NCBI RefSeq assembly: GCF_030411735.1 | Contig: NW_026848153.1 | Coordinates: 186,001-250,000, forward strand | DNA length: 64,000 nt | Origin: Phialemonium atrogriseum | Lineage: Eukaryota > Ascomycota > Sordariomycetes > Cephalothecales > Cephalothecaceae | Direction of reading: 5' to 3' | In this document: positions 1-10,868 of the stretch, piece by piece | How positions within the stretch are numbered: the stretch's first letter is position 1 | Layout: the number at the start of each line of letters is the position of its first letter | The notes under the pieces: generated by a model | Databases searched by the model: none | What the model saw: only the letters and a program-made list of their open reading frames with translations | Told to the model about the DNA's origin: nothing | Translations under genes and position numbers: made by a program

Positions 1-25
1 GCATCGAGCTTTTTACCCGGAGGTA

Positions 26-943
26 TCAAACAAGACCTGGAAACGTACCTTGGGAGTATGCAATGCTGTCGCGCCTATCCCCGGTGTCGAGCGGGTTGAA
101 GCTGACGCTTTGCCGGCTGGAGGCGGTGCTGTGGTTCCGCGTGTGAGAGGAATGGGAAGACGGGCCCTGGTAAGGACCAAAGAGATCCGTGGTGGTCTGG
201 ACAAATCTCCTGGCCTCATTCGACAGCCAGCTGTCGATATTTGGGTCGTTGCACTTCGCGTGGGCCATCAAGCGATGTTTCAACCCGCTCACCTCGCTCA
301 ACAGGCTGTTATATTCCAGCTGCAGCTGGGCATGTTGGGCCTCGAGGTCGATCTTGGTGTCTTCTAGTTCGGACACGAACTGCTTCTTCTTCTCTCGGCA
401 CTTGCTTGCCGCTATGCGGTTCCGCTCCAGGAATTTGACCCTTTTCTCCTCGTCCTTAGGCATGTTTGCTGCCCTTTTCGTTTTCCTGGGCTTCCGTTTC
501 TTAGGTGGAGGGTTGTCGGGTGGTGTGAGGTCGGTCAATGAGCTGCCGGACTTGGAAGCCCGGCGGAAATCCGAATTGGTACTCGACGGGCGGCGCATCG
601 ATGGCTGCGATTCCGGTGTCGCTGAAGACTCTTCTGCTTGCAGGGGAAGTGCCGTGATGCTGTCGTTGGCAGAGTATAGGCTTGGGTCGATGTACAGTGG
701 TTGGGTATCAGGAACTGCTCCTTCCATATCGGTCGTGTGTATCCGACCCCACATACTGGATCTGGGCACCTGGGACTTGGGTGTCCTCGATAAGGGCGAG
801 TCGCCGATTAGTAGCTTGTCGTTGTATAGCTTCACGCGGTGCTGGTCGTACGCAGCTGCCCTGTCGTTGTCGAAAGTGCCTGGATACGAATCCCCGTCGC
901 TAAGGCCTAGGCAATCATTGAAGAAATGGGAAGGGCTGTCCAT
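26..943 (-). CDS. bZIP transcription factor, ATF/CREB type (3' end probably continues past the left edge)
   Basis: The start codon is at 943, and about 300 codons are open. Around residues 160-225 there is a basic region of the form N-x2-AAS-x-CR followed by Lys-rich sequence and then a leucine-zipper heptad pattern. This is the ATF/CREB-like bZIP arrangement, and such proteins bind CRE-type DNA as dimers in the nucleus. The N-terminal half is acidic and Ser/Pro-rich, as in activation domains, with a Lys/Arg-rich stretch just before the basic region. The contiguous frame stops at 26, but a good donor (GTACGT, first base 48 on the minus strand) lies just before that stop. The last few codons are therefore probably intronic and a further exon may lie beyond base 1. 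The family assignment is secure. The specific orthologue (for example an Atf21/asl-like regulator) is not. Confidence 0.85.
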   Translation of the reverse strand: MDSPSHFFNDCLGLSDGDSYPGTFDNDRAAAYDQHRVKLYNDKLLIGDSPLSRTPKSQVPRSSMWGRIHTTDMEGAVPDTQPLYIDPSLYSANDSITALPLQAEESSATPESQPSMRRPSSTNSDFRRASKSGSSLTDLTPPDNPPPKKRKPRKTKRAANMPKDEEKRVKFLERNRIAASKCREKKKQFVSELEDTKIDLEAQHAQLQLEYNSLLSEVSGLKHRLMAHAKCNDPNIDSWLSNEARRFVQTTTDLFGPYQGPSSHSSHTRNHSTASSRQSVSFNPLDTGDRRDSIAYSQGTFPGLV

Positions 944-3900
944 CCCTTCCTTTGTCTCCGCGCCCCACCCGATAGATAGAGGCCTCGACTACTGGATCTC
1001 GAGACTCTGCGCCTAATGGGCCAGGTGTTTAGGTTGCGAGTATGAGGCGAGAAGCTGGGAGGACAGCGATATTCCGGGTTCAAGAAAAAAAGAGGCAAAA
1101 TGTGGCCGGAGATGCCAGCAGAACAAGATCAATGAGGGAACTGTGCGAAGTCTAGAAGACGTGGGCAATGGTATTCTCAGTTAATGAATGCATTCCAAAG
1201 GGGCGGGGGCCAGCCAGCATGTCACTTGCAAAGGAGCCGACCGTTGTCCGAGCAAGCTGACGGGCAAGGAGAGCATGCATGGGAAACACACCTTTGCTAC
1301 ACTGGCTTCGCAGACCTAGTCCCCCACTGTGGATTAAGGCGAGGTCGTACGGAAAAGGAAAACAGAGGCTGGTTGGTCTCAACCTCCCTCAAACCACCAA
1401 TTTCTCTGAATCAAACGCGGAGAGGTGGGAGGGGAAGAGGGGCGAGAGGAGGTATGTTTGTATCGCCGCTAGGCGAGCTGCTTTGAAGGGAAGCTCTGGT
1501 GGGGCAGAGCTACATAAATGGAACTGAGCAGCGAGTTTCTTCTTTTCTACAACAAACGTTGGGTGTTGGAAAGAGTGAATAAGTCTGGAACCCGGCCATG
1601 GATATGTGAATCCTAGACAACATTCGGCCTTTTGGATACAAGTTTGGAATGCGAAAATAAAAAGGGACCAGGAATTGGCCACCAAGCTCGGTGCTGTAAC
1701 TGTGGACAGGCCAAGCAGGAAACTACAAGAAGGTCGAACGTCGCGCCTGGATAGGCCGGAGCTTGGCAATCAATTCCTAGGCCTGGGATCCACAGGACTG
1801 GCCCAGTCGGAGCCCACCGGCAGGATACGCTACAGGTAGGTACATCCAGTAAGTACAACGTCCATACCGACAGGGAGGAGAGACGTTACGCTTGGAGAGA
1901 GTTCCGGTCTGGCCATTGATGATTGCTGATTGGTCTATGGACTTCAATCACTGGGAGAATACGAAAGTTGGCCAGGAACAGCTACTTGACGGCGACGACG
2001 TTCTAGAACACGTGTGTGTACTTATGGCGTACAGTTGGTAGGAAGTTTGGCAAGGGCCATTCATGCAGTGTGCCTAGTCTTGGATTGGAAAATAAATGGC
2101 AAATTCCTGACAGTCAGGTCTGGACGGACACAGTGAGACAGTGTAAATTTCTACTGCAAGCGGTAGGCCGTGATTCATCTTGCAAAGACGCCGCTCTTAT
2201 CCGTCTTTGAATACCGGGCTATCTCTAGAAGGGCTGCTAACCAGGAAAGACAGGCCAGGCAGGTTCAGAATCAGATAGTACGGTTCATGACTGACCATCC
2301 AAACCGGGGGCGCAAATAATAAGCCCCTGTCCTGTTCATGATCTTTGGTTGACCAAACCATGGTATTGTATGTGCACGGACGGCCGAGGTGCCAAGAAAT
2401 ACCTGGCAGCTCCCTAGCTTGGTCCTTATCTTCCTTGGTGGCAAGATCTGAGACCTCTTCCAGAGCACCAGTTTACTGTGCACTACGGAGTGGTTCTCGT
2501 AACATTGGTCGCAACCGTGGACGCGTGGACGCCATGTCGCGTGATTCAAAAGTAAGTGGTCGATCCTGAGGCGCTCTTCGAAGCTCCAGATTGGCAATGC
2601 CGATTTGATCTGCGTAGTCTGGACGACTGGGTTCTGACGTCACTCTCTGGAGGCTGATGAACCTCCAGCTCAGCAAAGTTGCAGATATCATCATCGTGGC
2701 TGGCTGTGGCTCAGCGACTGCGCTGCACGCAGAATCGACTCCGTAGATAGTTAGTTACGCTAGTCGCTAATAGGCTGTCCCGGTACATGGCATGGTTGGC
2801 ATGGTACAGACCTACCTACTCTAGTGTAGATGAGGTCCCATCTCACATACAAAGACGAAAAACGAGATTCAGTCGGGAGGGAAGCTTCTTGGGGGTAATT
2901 CATTGGCCTCATGAATTATTCTCATCTAAGATACCGGATCTCATCTGATTTTGAGACATTATTGGGATGGCATATCCGCTGCCGCATCGGAAGGTATTGC
3001 TCTTTCGTCCAAACTCATCACGATCTGAACCATAAATTGGATGGATCTGGATATCAGACGCATGTGGCAGGGAAGATTTGCCACACTGCAACCCATGTGA
3101 TGGCGACCCAAAGGACCTACCAATGCAGCGACAGGTTGACAGATCGAATTCGAATTTACCTTCTGCATGGAGAACATGGTTAATAAGATGGAATAGCCCC
3201 GATGTTGACAGTTGCGCTTCCGGACTCACTCTCCGGCGTTAATCCCGAGGGGAAGCTCCCATCAACTTAGGCCCCACTGAATAGACACTTCCCCACATCA
3301 AGTGGACACAGTGCATGCCAGATCAGCCACTCATCAGTCTTATCTTGCCAAGCATCCCTTCGAAGCGCGCAATATTCCCAAACAGTTTGAGCGCTGCTTG
3401 TCTGCTCAATTCGCGTTCAGTCTAAGTATTAAGGATATCGACGCATGCGGCAGTGTTGCTGCGCCTCCAGCAACAAGTTCGGTTGGATTTCGGGCGGTGC
3501 TGCCTAGAGAAGTATGATAGATAAGGAAGGCAGGCCAAGAATATTTTTGGGGGGTCAGGGTTAATATGAGGTGGCTACACGTATGTAACGCAGTAGAATC
3601 GGGTGGCGACTTCGCGTAACCGCAGGCAGGTGGGTCTGCATTTACAAAGTAGAACTAGCTCAGCCCAATGCCAAGGTGTACCAGTGTAAGTGTCATCGCG
3701 ATCGAGATCGTCGAATCATTCCACCCAAAACCCCGCAGCCACACCTTCCAAACTCAAAGTACACTAGGAGCGTCATTGCACAGGCTGAACTACCAATCTC
3801 CTCGCCTTGCAGCCCAGCCTCACAAGTAATCCCAAGTTTCATTCCTTAGGCGTCTACGGATACTCGGCCAAACTTTAGCAGGAAAGGGGCGCCAACGATC

Positions 3901-4043
3901 TGCAGCAAGTGATCTGCAGCAAGTGATCTGCACCCGGCCCAAAGTCGTGGTACCTGCCCACGCCCTCCAACAACTAGAAAGCCGCCGTCTCGAATCTTCC
4001 GTGAGGCTTTACCAAGCGAACCTGCCAGAAGGCGACTAAGACA
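944..4043. other. 3.1-kb intergenic region without a recognisable gene
   Basis: This lies between the bZIP start (minus) and the RFA3 start (plus), so it holds both promoters. Only short frames occur on either strand, and none resembles a known domain or shows credible splice joints. The only structured piece I see is the short tandem repeat at 3897-3932. An unannotated non-coding transcript cannot be excluded by reading. Confidence 0.5.
3897..3932. repeat. 14-bp tandem repeat, about 2.6 copies
   Basis: The unit GATCTGCAGCAAGT occurs at 3897-3910 and 3911-3924, followed by a partial copy to 3932. It lies about 110 bp upstream of the RFA3 start codon. No function is suggested by the sequence alone. 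Confidence 0.8.
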
Positions 4044-4610
4044 ATGGAGTCGACCCCTCGCATATCTTGTCCCTACCTGGACTCGTACGTGGGCCGCAAT
4101 GTCATGGTTGTCGGAAAGGTCGTCCAGTTGCGCGGGGACCAGGCCATCGTCGACGCCGATGGCAATGTCACTGCTCACCTCAACCGGGTGCGTTTCCTGG
4201 TTAACCACACACGGTTTACCCAAACAAAACAATAGCATCATCGTGGACCCCTGACTGACAATGAGCTGCTAGGAGGCCCACCTCTCTGTTGGCAATGGCG
4301 CCCAGCTCATCGGCAAGGTGAACCCGGATCTCTCGATCAAGGTGTTGAGCTCGGTTGACCTTGGAACCGGCGTCGGTATGCTCTTTCTATCCCCCATCTG
4401 CATTGTTTCTCTTTCATGACCTCCTCGCGCCCAGGCCCCATTATCAAGCGATATGGAGCACAGACTATCGAGTAGCAAGTAGTGGAGCCTTATACCTAGC
4501 TAACAACACACCTCGCAGACTTCAACCTGTGCCACACCCTCGTCGAGCTGACGCACCAGCACAAGAACCTCTTCGTCTCCGAGGGCAGCGCCGCCGGCGC
4601 CGCCCACTGA
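4044..4610 (+). CDS. RFA3: Replication protein A 14-kDa subunit (RFA3)
   Basis: Three exons, 4044-4187, 4273-4375 and 4519-4610, give 112 residues, the usual length for fungal RPA14. RPA14 is the small subunit of the heterotrimeric single-stranded-DNA-binding complex used in replication, repair and checkpoint signalling. The N-terminus has the family pattern SCPYLDSYVGRNVMVVGKV and then an OB-fold strand series. Exon 2 carries a GKVNPDLSIKVLSSVDLG stretch typical of Rpa3, and exon 3 starts with DFNLCHTLVEL. Exons join in phase with GTGCGT and GTATGC donors. The start has a favourable context (ACAATGG). After the TGA at 4608-4610 the same frame stays open for 142 codons (see findings); the family does not need that extension, so I end the gene here. 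Confidence 0.92.
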
Positions 4611-5039
4611 CGGTCCCGGCCCGGCGGTCGCGGACGCGTCTCCGTCGTCTGGCCAGCCGGTTCCCCATCCTCCTCCCAGGAGACCCCCCCGCCCTCTCGC
4701 CCTTCCCCCTCTCCTTCCCGTTCTTCCTCTCCCGCCCCTTCATCATCATCGTCTTCTTCGTCGTCCTATTCTTCTTCTGTAGCCCCGTCTCCCCCGCGAA
4801 GGAAATCTAGCGCCCGGTTCCCCGTCGGCGGTGGCGGTGGTGGCGGTGGTGGTGGGAGGACCAATGGGAAGGAAGTTGGCGGCGACGAGAAGGAGGAGGA
4901 GGAGGAGGAGGAGCAGGAGCAGGAGGACTACTCCGAACTGATGAGTTCCCTCATCGAGGGCGTCGGGAACATGACCATCGCCATGAGCATGGACTCGGCG
5001 GGGCGATGGCGGATTGCGAGGGGCCAGCTGAAGGAATGA
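4611..5039 (+). other. Long open stretch in frame downstream of the RFA3 stop
   Basis: Directly after the RFA3 TGA, the same frame runs 142 sense codons to a TGA at 5037-5039. Its composition looks protein-like. A Ser/Pro-rich part is followed by a Ser run, a basic patch, a run of nine Gly, a Glu/Gln run and a mixed C-terminal 35 residues (around 4930-5036) ending GRWRIARGQLKE. There is no ATG near its 5' end, so it would need stop readthrough, alternative splicing that removes the stop, or a separate start further in. It could also be 3' UTR that happens to be open because of biased composition. Confidence 0.35.
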
Positions 5040-5833
5040 GTGGATTTCTTGGCACCTCCCGGGATATACTGCGTAGCTGTCTACTTTGGGCGTTACATTG
5101 CGTTGCATTAGGTGGGAATGGGAGCTAGCATTGGGATCTAGAGTTTATCGAGGTTAAATAAAGACACTGACTGCATCCAGCAGTATGTCCAAGTAAATCG
5201 GCATGACCACGAAGTCTATTTCTTTTTTTCTTTCTTATACTTTTCTGCATCCACCTCGTGACTGTGTTTCCAACCCCTGGCTGCAACTACTTATTTGCCT
5301 TGCATGATGATGCCTACTTGCCTGGCACTGTTGAATGGAGCGCAAGCGATTGTACGGCCAATTGCCTGCCCCTTTTAGTCACGCTGCAAAAAAAGGGGTG
5401 GCACGGTCAAGTCACGAAAACCTCGTCTCATCGGTAATTGCGTGTTAAGCTAATACTGTTGCTTTTTTCCTCATGGAGATGCATACAAGCCTGTCTCCTC
5501 TCCGTCCACTCGAACATAAAAAAGGTAACATGGGATATCATAGTAAAACACAATGCAATGACAGGCGCTTCCCTTGCGCCTTCCAAGGAGGAAAGCCTGG
5601 CTCGCCCCTTGAACACAACGCCCCCATTTCCGCTATGCAACCAAATAATTCGACAGTTGTCGCCGGTGACCTCACCCCGTTAGCCGTAGCCAGACATGTA
5701 CCCATACACGTCTGTAGAAGACCCATGTCGCCATTAAACCCACAGAGCTGCTTAAATATAAAGTTGCGACTCGATTTCCTCGTCGGAGCAGTAGCACCTG
5801 ATCCCGCTGTTCCCGATTCGAACCGGTAACCCC
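5040..5833. other. Intergenic region between RFA3 and the Ams2-like gene (convergent)
   Basis: This region lies between the 3' ends of two convergent genes. I see no coding sequence or RNA gene. Some AT-rich stretches near 5215-5250 and 5440-5530 could serve as 3' end signals. Confidence 0.5.
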
Positions 5834-8800
5834 CTACAGCTCGGAGCCGGTTCCGAGCCCGCCGAGAGCGCCCCCGAAGTTCATGACGTGGCTCCTCAGC
5901 AAGGGCGGCGAGCTCTGCATCGCCATGTCCGTGTTAAGGAAGTGGCCAAAGTCCAGGGCCCCCGAGTTGGCCAGGTGCTGCACGTCGTCGCTGTCGAGGT
6001 TCGGGAGGCTGCTCAGGTCGAGGTCGACGAGGCCGTGCGACGGGGATCCCGCCGTGAAGCCGTTAGCTTCCGACAGGAGCTGGTTCAGCGTCGCGGTGAA
6101 GGGCGAGTCGAAGTGTAGGTGCGCGTGCCCGTTCGTGTCGTCGTCGAGGGCGAAGCGTGCGTGCATGTTTGAATGACGCGGCGTCGTACGTCGTCTGCCG
6201 GAGCTCAGGTTCAGCGCATTGGGGCCTGACGACCGCGGAGTCTTAGAGGGCGTCCGTTGCAGCTGCAGCAGTGCCTGGCTCGGTGACCTTGGGATAGATT
6301 TCGCCGAGCGGATCGACCGTGAGATACTCCTAGTTATGGGCCTGTGGCTCGGTGTTGGCCGAGTCGGAGTCTTAAAGGAGCCGCTGTTTGCAGCATTCGG
6401 GGGAGGTGTAGAGGGCCGTGGTGGGGGTGTGCCAAATAGTTGGTGATCCAAGTCGTCGCCTTCCGGGGGCGGAGGTGTCGCAGAGCGATCCAGTGTCGGT
6501 TTCTCATCTTTGCCAGTCGTTGCCAGTTTCGGCTCTACCACGATTGGCCCAGTCTGGACAATGTTTACCGCGAGCTCCCCAAGGACCTTTGGAATTCCAT
6601 CCTTCCTGGGAGACGGAAAAAGGAGGCGTCGGGTCGTGCCGAGGTCATCCTCTTCAACTGCGATGGGGCTATTGGCCGTTCCGCTACCCCTTGAATGAGT
6701 CGACCCCGGCCCCTTCCCGTTTGGGGAACCGAGCAAGTTGGGCATCTTTGCCATGGCCGGTTGTGAAGCTTGCCTTTGGCCACCATTGCCATCCGTCACG
6801 GCACTGTTTTGGCGAGTTGACTGAGAATCTGTTTCTCCGCCCTCCAGGTCGTTGGGAGACGGCTGATCGCAGGGCCCTATTGGATCAGTTGTGAAGTATG
6901 CCTCCGAAGTAGGGTTCAGCTGCCCATCGCTCTTGGTACGCGACTTTCTGGAACGGGAGTTGCCGGCCTTCGACTCGCGCTTCCTACGAGGTTGGTTGAG
7001 TCTGGCTGCGTCTTTATCCCACCTGTCAGGCGGCCGATGACACTTGAATTTGGCGAGCCAGATACCGCACGCTATCCTTTGTCAGTCTCTCCACCCAAAG
7101 AAGCGATACTCGAATGGCACTTACGGTTACACAAGAGGAGTTCTTTCCAATCCCCTCTGTTGTCTGTAACACCAAGGTTCTTCTTGACTAGGCGGTGCAT
7201 TGTTGGCTGGCCTTCAGTGTTCCTCGCCAAGATGTCAATCGTCGTCACACAGCCCGGCTTGTCCGAAAACTCATAGAAACCTGGAACACCTTGATGATCC
7301 TGAGTCCAGATTTTCCGCCAGGTTGGTGTCTCGATGGCTCCGCAATTGTTGCAGAAAGGGGGCATCTCTCCCTTCTGGATGGCGCTTTCCAAGCGTTCCT
7401 TGATCGACTGCTTCTTGACCTGATTCTTATTGAACCTCGGCGCCTCTGCGCCATCAGTGGCAGGACACGGGGCTTCAGAGTGGGATACTTGGGGCAATGT
7501 CAGGGCCATCATGTCTGGTGCCGGGTCGCTGGCTGGAATGGCCGGGGGAACTGTGGCACTCCGGGATACAGGTCTGGACGGCGGGCGTGCCGGCAGAGGC
7601 TGGGTTTCTTTCGGGGTTGGCGCAGCGGGTGCCGGTTCGGAAGCGGATACTGGCGGCTCCGTGCTAGAAAGTGGTTGATCCTTCGGCGAAGCTGCCGCCA
7701 CACATTCCTTGGGCTGGGCGTCATTCAAAGGTAGCTGGGACATTTGGATAGAAGCGCTCGCCGTGACGTCTATGTCCATCTTCATGCCGGTGGAATCCAT
7801 CTGCTTAACTCCATCCGCAGGCTGAGAAGCCGGACGATTATCCATCACCTCTGCAAATACGGGTGCAGTCTGCGAAGCATCTTGGCTCACGTGTTGCTCC
7901 TGGACAGCTGGTCCCGGCTCTGATCGAGGCGGGCATGATGCCGTGTTCGACCTCTTGAGTGTCCTAGATGCAGGATTCTTTGGAGCGGTTGCCCTGTTCA
8001 GGGATTTGGCTCTTCCAGCTGGGTTGAAGATACTGGTGACCGGCAAGAACTCTGGTGGGCCGGGGTTGACCTCTTGAAAGGGGAAATTTTGCGGCTGTGG
8101 TTGCGGGTTGCGGCCTTTTCGGACGGGCGCCTGTGTCGCCAGTTTGGTGGCGGGAAGGTTTGGGGGCAGGTCGGGTTGAGATTGTCTTCGCGGGAGCTCC
8201 TGTGGCAGGTCTTCCTCGTCAAAGAAGTCCTCGATTCCTCCGCTCATAAATCCAGAGTCTACCGGGGCCAAGGACATGGAGGGTAGGACGGGGCTGGAGG
8301 GCATAGGGCTCGATTGCATGTAAACGCTTGCCCTGGGCACCGGGGGGGATGAACCAAGATCTGCTGCGCTCTCAGGAGTATAGCCCCGATCGGGAGACAG
8401 GGCGATGGACTCTGTCGGGGACCGCGCATCCCGAGCCATACTCATCTGCAAAGCCTGCTGGCCAAAGTTTGGCGGGTACGGGTGGGTGTTCTCAAACTCG
8501 GCCAGTGATCCTCTCCGGGGGATCATGACTGAATTTCGCTTGCGCTGCTGCTTCTGTAGCATTGGCGCTTCCGGAACAGGAGTAGGGGCTCGGGGGATAT
8601 CCTGCAGATGGCCAACGGGCGGGGCGCTTCCAGCGGCAGCAATAGGTCTCATATTTCGGAGAGAGCCTGAAGTGCTTGCCGCAACCCTCAGCGAGTCTGG
8701 CGCTGACCCGAACGGCGCAGCATTGCTGTAGTCGACCTGTGTGATCTTTGCCCTCTTCCTATGCGGTCCGTCATCGGCGTCGGTGGCCTCCTCGGCTGCC

Positions 8801-9796
8801 GACGTGTTCCCAGTTTCCAGCGGCTTCTTACGAGGCCTTCCTCTAGGCCTTCCCGTGGGCGCCTTTCGAGACGCTCTCGACGAAGGACGGGAGGGCCGGG
8901 GAGGCTTCTCGTGTACAATCTCGATAGGCGGCTGGGAAGACGCGGGTTCCTCAAGCGGGATTCGCGGAGCAGTAGGAGCGATGCTGGGGGGTCGGCTCGG
9001 TTGGTGTGGCAAGCAATCGCTCCGTATATCAGAGAACCTGTTCTCTGGCGCAAAATGGTCGAATCCCACGGGAGCTAGGGCAGGAGATGGAACGGCGGCG
9101 ACGTTTGCAGACCGACCAAGAGCAGGGTTCGACTGGACAAAGGAATTCCACTCGGCATTTGTCGTGTCCACGGGCGTTGGAGCAGACCTCATGTTTTGAG
9201 AATCCATGTTGAGACTCGATGACTCGGCGCGTTGCATCTTCGGCACAGCAGTCAATTTCAGCTTGACCTCCAGAGTTTCTCGGATGCCATTTCCGAATAT
9301 CGCCAATAGATTCCTCGCGACACGCCCGGTTACTAGTTGGGATTGAGGGTCGCTGTTCGCATCGAGGCCCCAGGACAGCATGCCCTGGCCCACCAGTGGG
9401 GTGTCTGGTTCTGAGTAGTCGAAGGCGTAGACGGTGTAGTCATTGTCGTGCTGGTTAATAATCTCAGGACTGCACTGAGCGACGGCCAGGAGGCATGTCC
9501 TAAGGTCAATGACGCCAATTGAGTTCTTTTCGTCGAGAGGGATAGTCTGTATTTGCAAAATGTGCGGCCACCTTGCTAAGCAATTGACTTGGTTTTCCCT
9601 GTCGAAGGTATAATGGACCTTCACTGCCGGGCGGAGGAAAATGCATTAGCGATCTCGGGCTGGATCTGAATGAGAGCAGATCCTTCTTACATCCCATAGG
9701 CCGGACTTGAAGGCCAAAGTCATCGGCTTCCTGTGGCATCGGCGCTGGTGGTGGTGCAGCGGAGCCCCTTGGCCCCAGCCTGCCTGCGGGCACCAT
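5834..9796 (-). CDS. Ams2/Spt21-like GATA-type transcription factor
   Basis: Three exons, 9796-9691, 9623-7125 and 7071-5834, give 1280 residues. The N-terminus (about residues 20-140, around DFGLQVRPMGLKVHYTFDRE) matches the Ams2/Spt21 N-terminal domain, found in fission-yeast Ams2 and budding-yeast Spt21, which control histone gene transcription and centromere chromatin. A zinc finger begins with CNNC near residue 793 and closes with CNPCGIW near residue 867. The second intron (53 bp) falls inside the CNPC codons, and splicing restores a normal GATA-finger end followed by basic residues. The cysteine pairs are 70 residues apart instead of the usual 17-20 (see findings). The rest is low-complexity Pro/Ser-rich with an AT-hook-like GRPRGRPRKK segment near residue 300. 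A nuclear regulator of S-phase histone expression is the likely role, inferred from family. No gene symbol is given because filamentous orthologues have no settled one. Confidence 0.88.
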
Positions 9797-10868
9797 TGTT
9801 CAACCACCGTGGAGCTTTGACACTCCCGTGAGCGATTGACGGCGGGTTGGAGGCTATTTGATGTTGTTTAGAAGTTGAAGTTGGAATGAAATTGGAGATT
9901 GTTGAAGTGGAGTGGGAAGAACGCAATTAAGCATTGACCTCGTCCCAAACTGTTTGGTTTAAAGAGGCTGGTGTCATGGCTCGTGGGTCCAGCCACGGGC
10001 GCGTAATAGTCGCGTCTCTGGAAATATCGCCGTAAAAACGGCCTACCCCTTGCAGGACTAAGACAAAGAAATTGAAAGATATTGTCAGTCCGGCTTCTTC
10101 AACGGCGTGTAACTGTGGCAAATGCAATTGCAGCTGGGCTTACGAGAGAGAGCTTCCCAGCCTTTAATCCGTGTTGTCGAGGTGTAAAGATGGGATTATA
10201 CGGAAGGCTCGAGCCGGTCTGTAAGTTTACAAACTCTCAACAGCCAAAAACGCGGGTCCAGGAGTTGAGTTGACGTGTGGCTTTGGTGGGCTGCAGCTCA
10301 GGTGGACCCGCTCTAACGCGCCTGCACGGTACGCCTAGGCTAATATGGGGACCCACCCGACTCCGGCAGGGGGGACTGGTCTGGATTGGAGGACGGCAAC
10401 TTTCCTCGGATTTTAGTCCTGAGTCTCTGACAACTCCGGAGGTCCTCCCAAAGGCAGCAACAGCCACAGATCTGACAGCCGAAAAGAGAGGGAAAAAGTG
10501 CCGTCTTTTTTGAATTATACCCTGCGGGGGCGGGGGCCCTGCCTATTTATACTTTCTGAAGACACCCCCCACTTGCACTTTTCGGCCACCAACTCCATCT
10601 TGATAACATGACGCGATCTTGGTCTTGCAGAGTTTCTGTAACTGCCAAGCTGCAGCCAATCACATAACACCCTTCAGTTTCGCAACCACACCTTTTTCCC
10701 AGCTCCACAACTGACAGCGTGGAACGAGGCTATTTCTACATCTACGCATACTTATAACTACACTTATTGTTTAATGAATTTCGCGTTCTATGCAACATGA
10801 AAATGAAACTATCGCCTTTTTCCATCAGCGAAGCCCCTATCATACCCAGTAGTTGTTGTTTCCAACCC
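9797..10868. other. Promoter region of the Ams2-like gene and 3' flank of the hydrolase gene
   Basis: No gene is seen. The part next to 9796 should contain the Ams2-like promoter and leader. A TATTTATA-like AT-rich block lies near 10543, and pyrimidine-rich stretches follow at 10580-10720. None can be tied to a transcript start by reading. Confidence 0.45.

Noticed and set aside
4746..5108. Minus-strand frame with a Leu run opposite the RFA3 downstream region
   Set aside because: The Leu run is only the complement of the GAG repeat, and no domain or splice pattern supports a gene.
5808..5830. T-loop-like GGTTCGAATC on the minus strand, suggesting a tRNA
   Set aside because: The flanking bases do not form a proper T stem, and no acceptor or anticodon stem fits; it lies at the very end of the Ams2-like gene.
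9500..9624. Start of the Ams2-like protein at 9624
   Set aside because: That frame start is not an ATG and sits on a CAG acceptor; an upstream exon from 9796 completes the conserved N-terminal domain.
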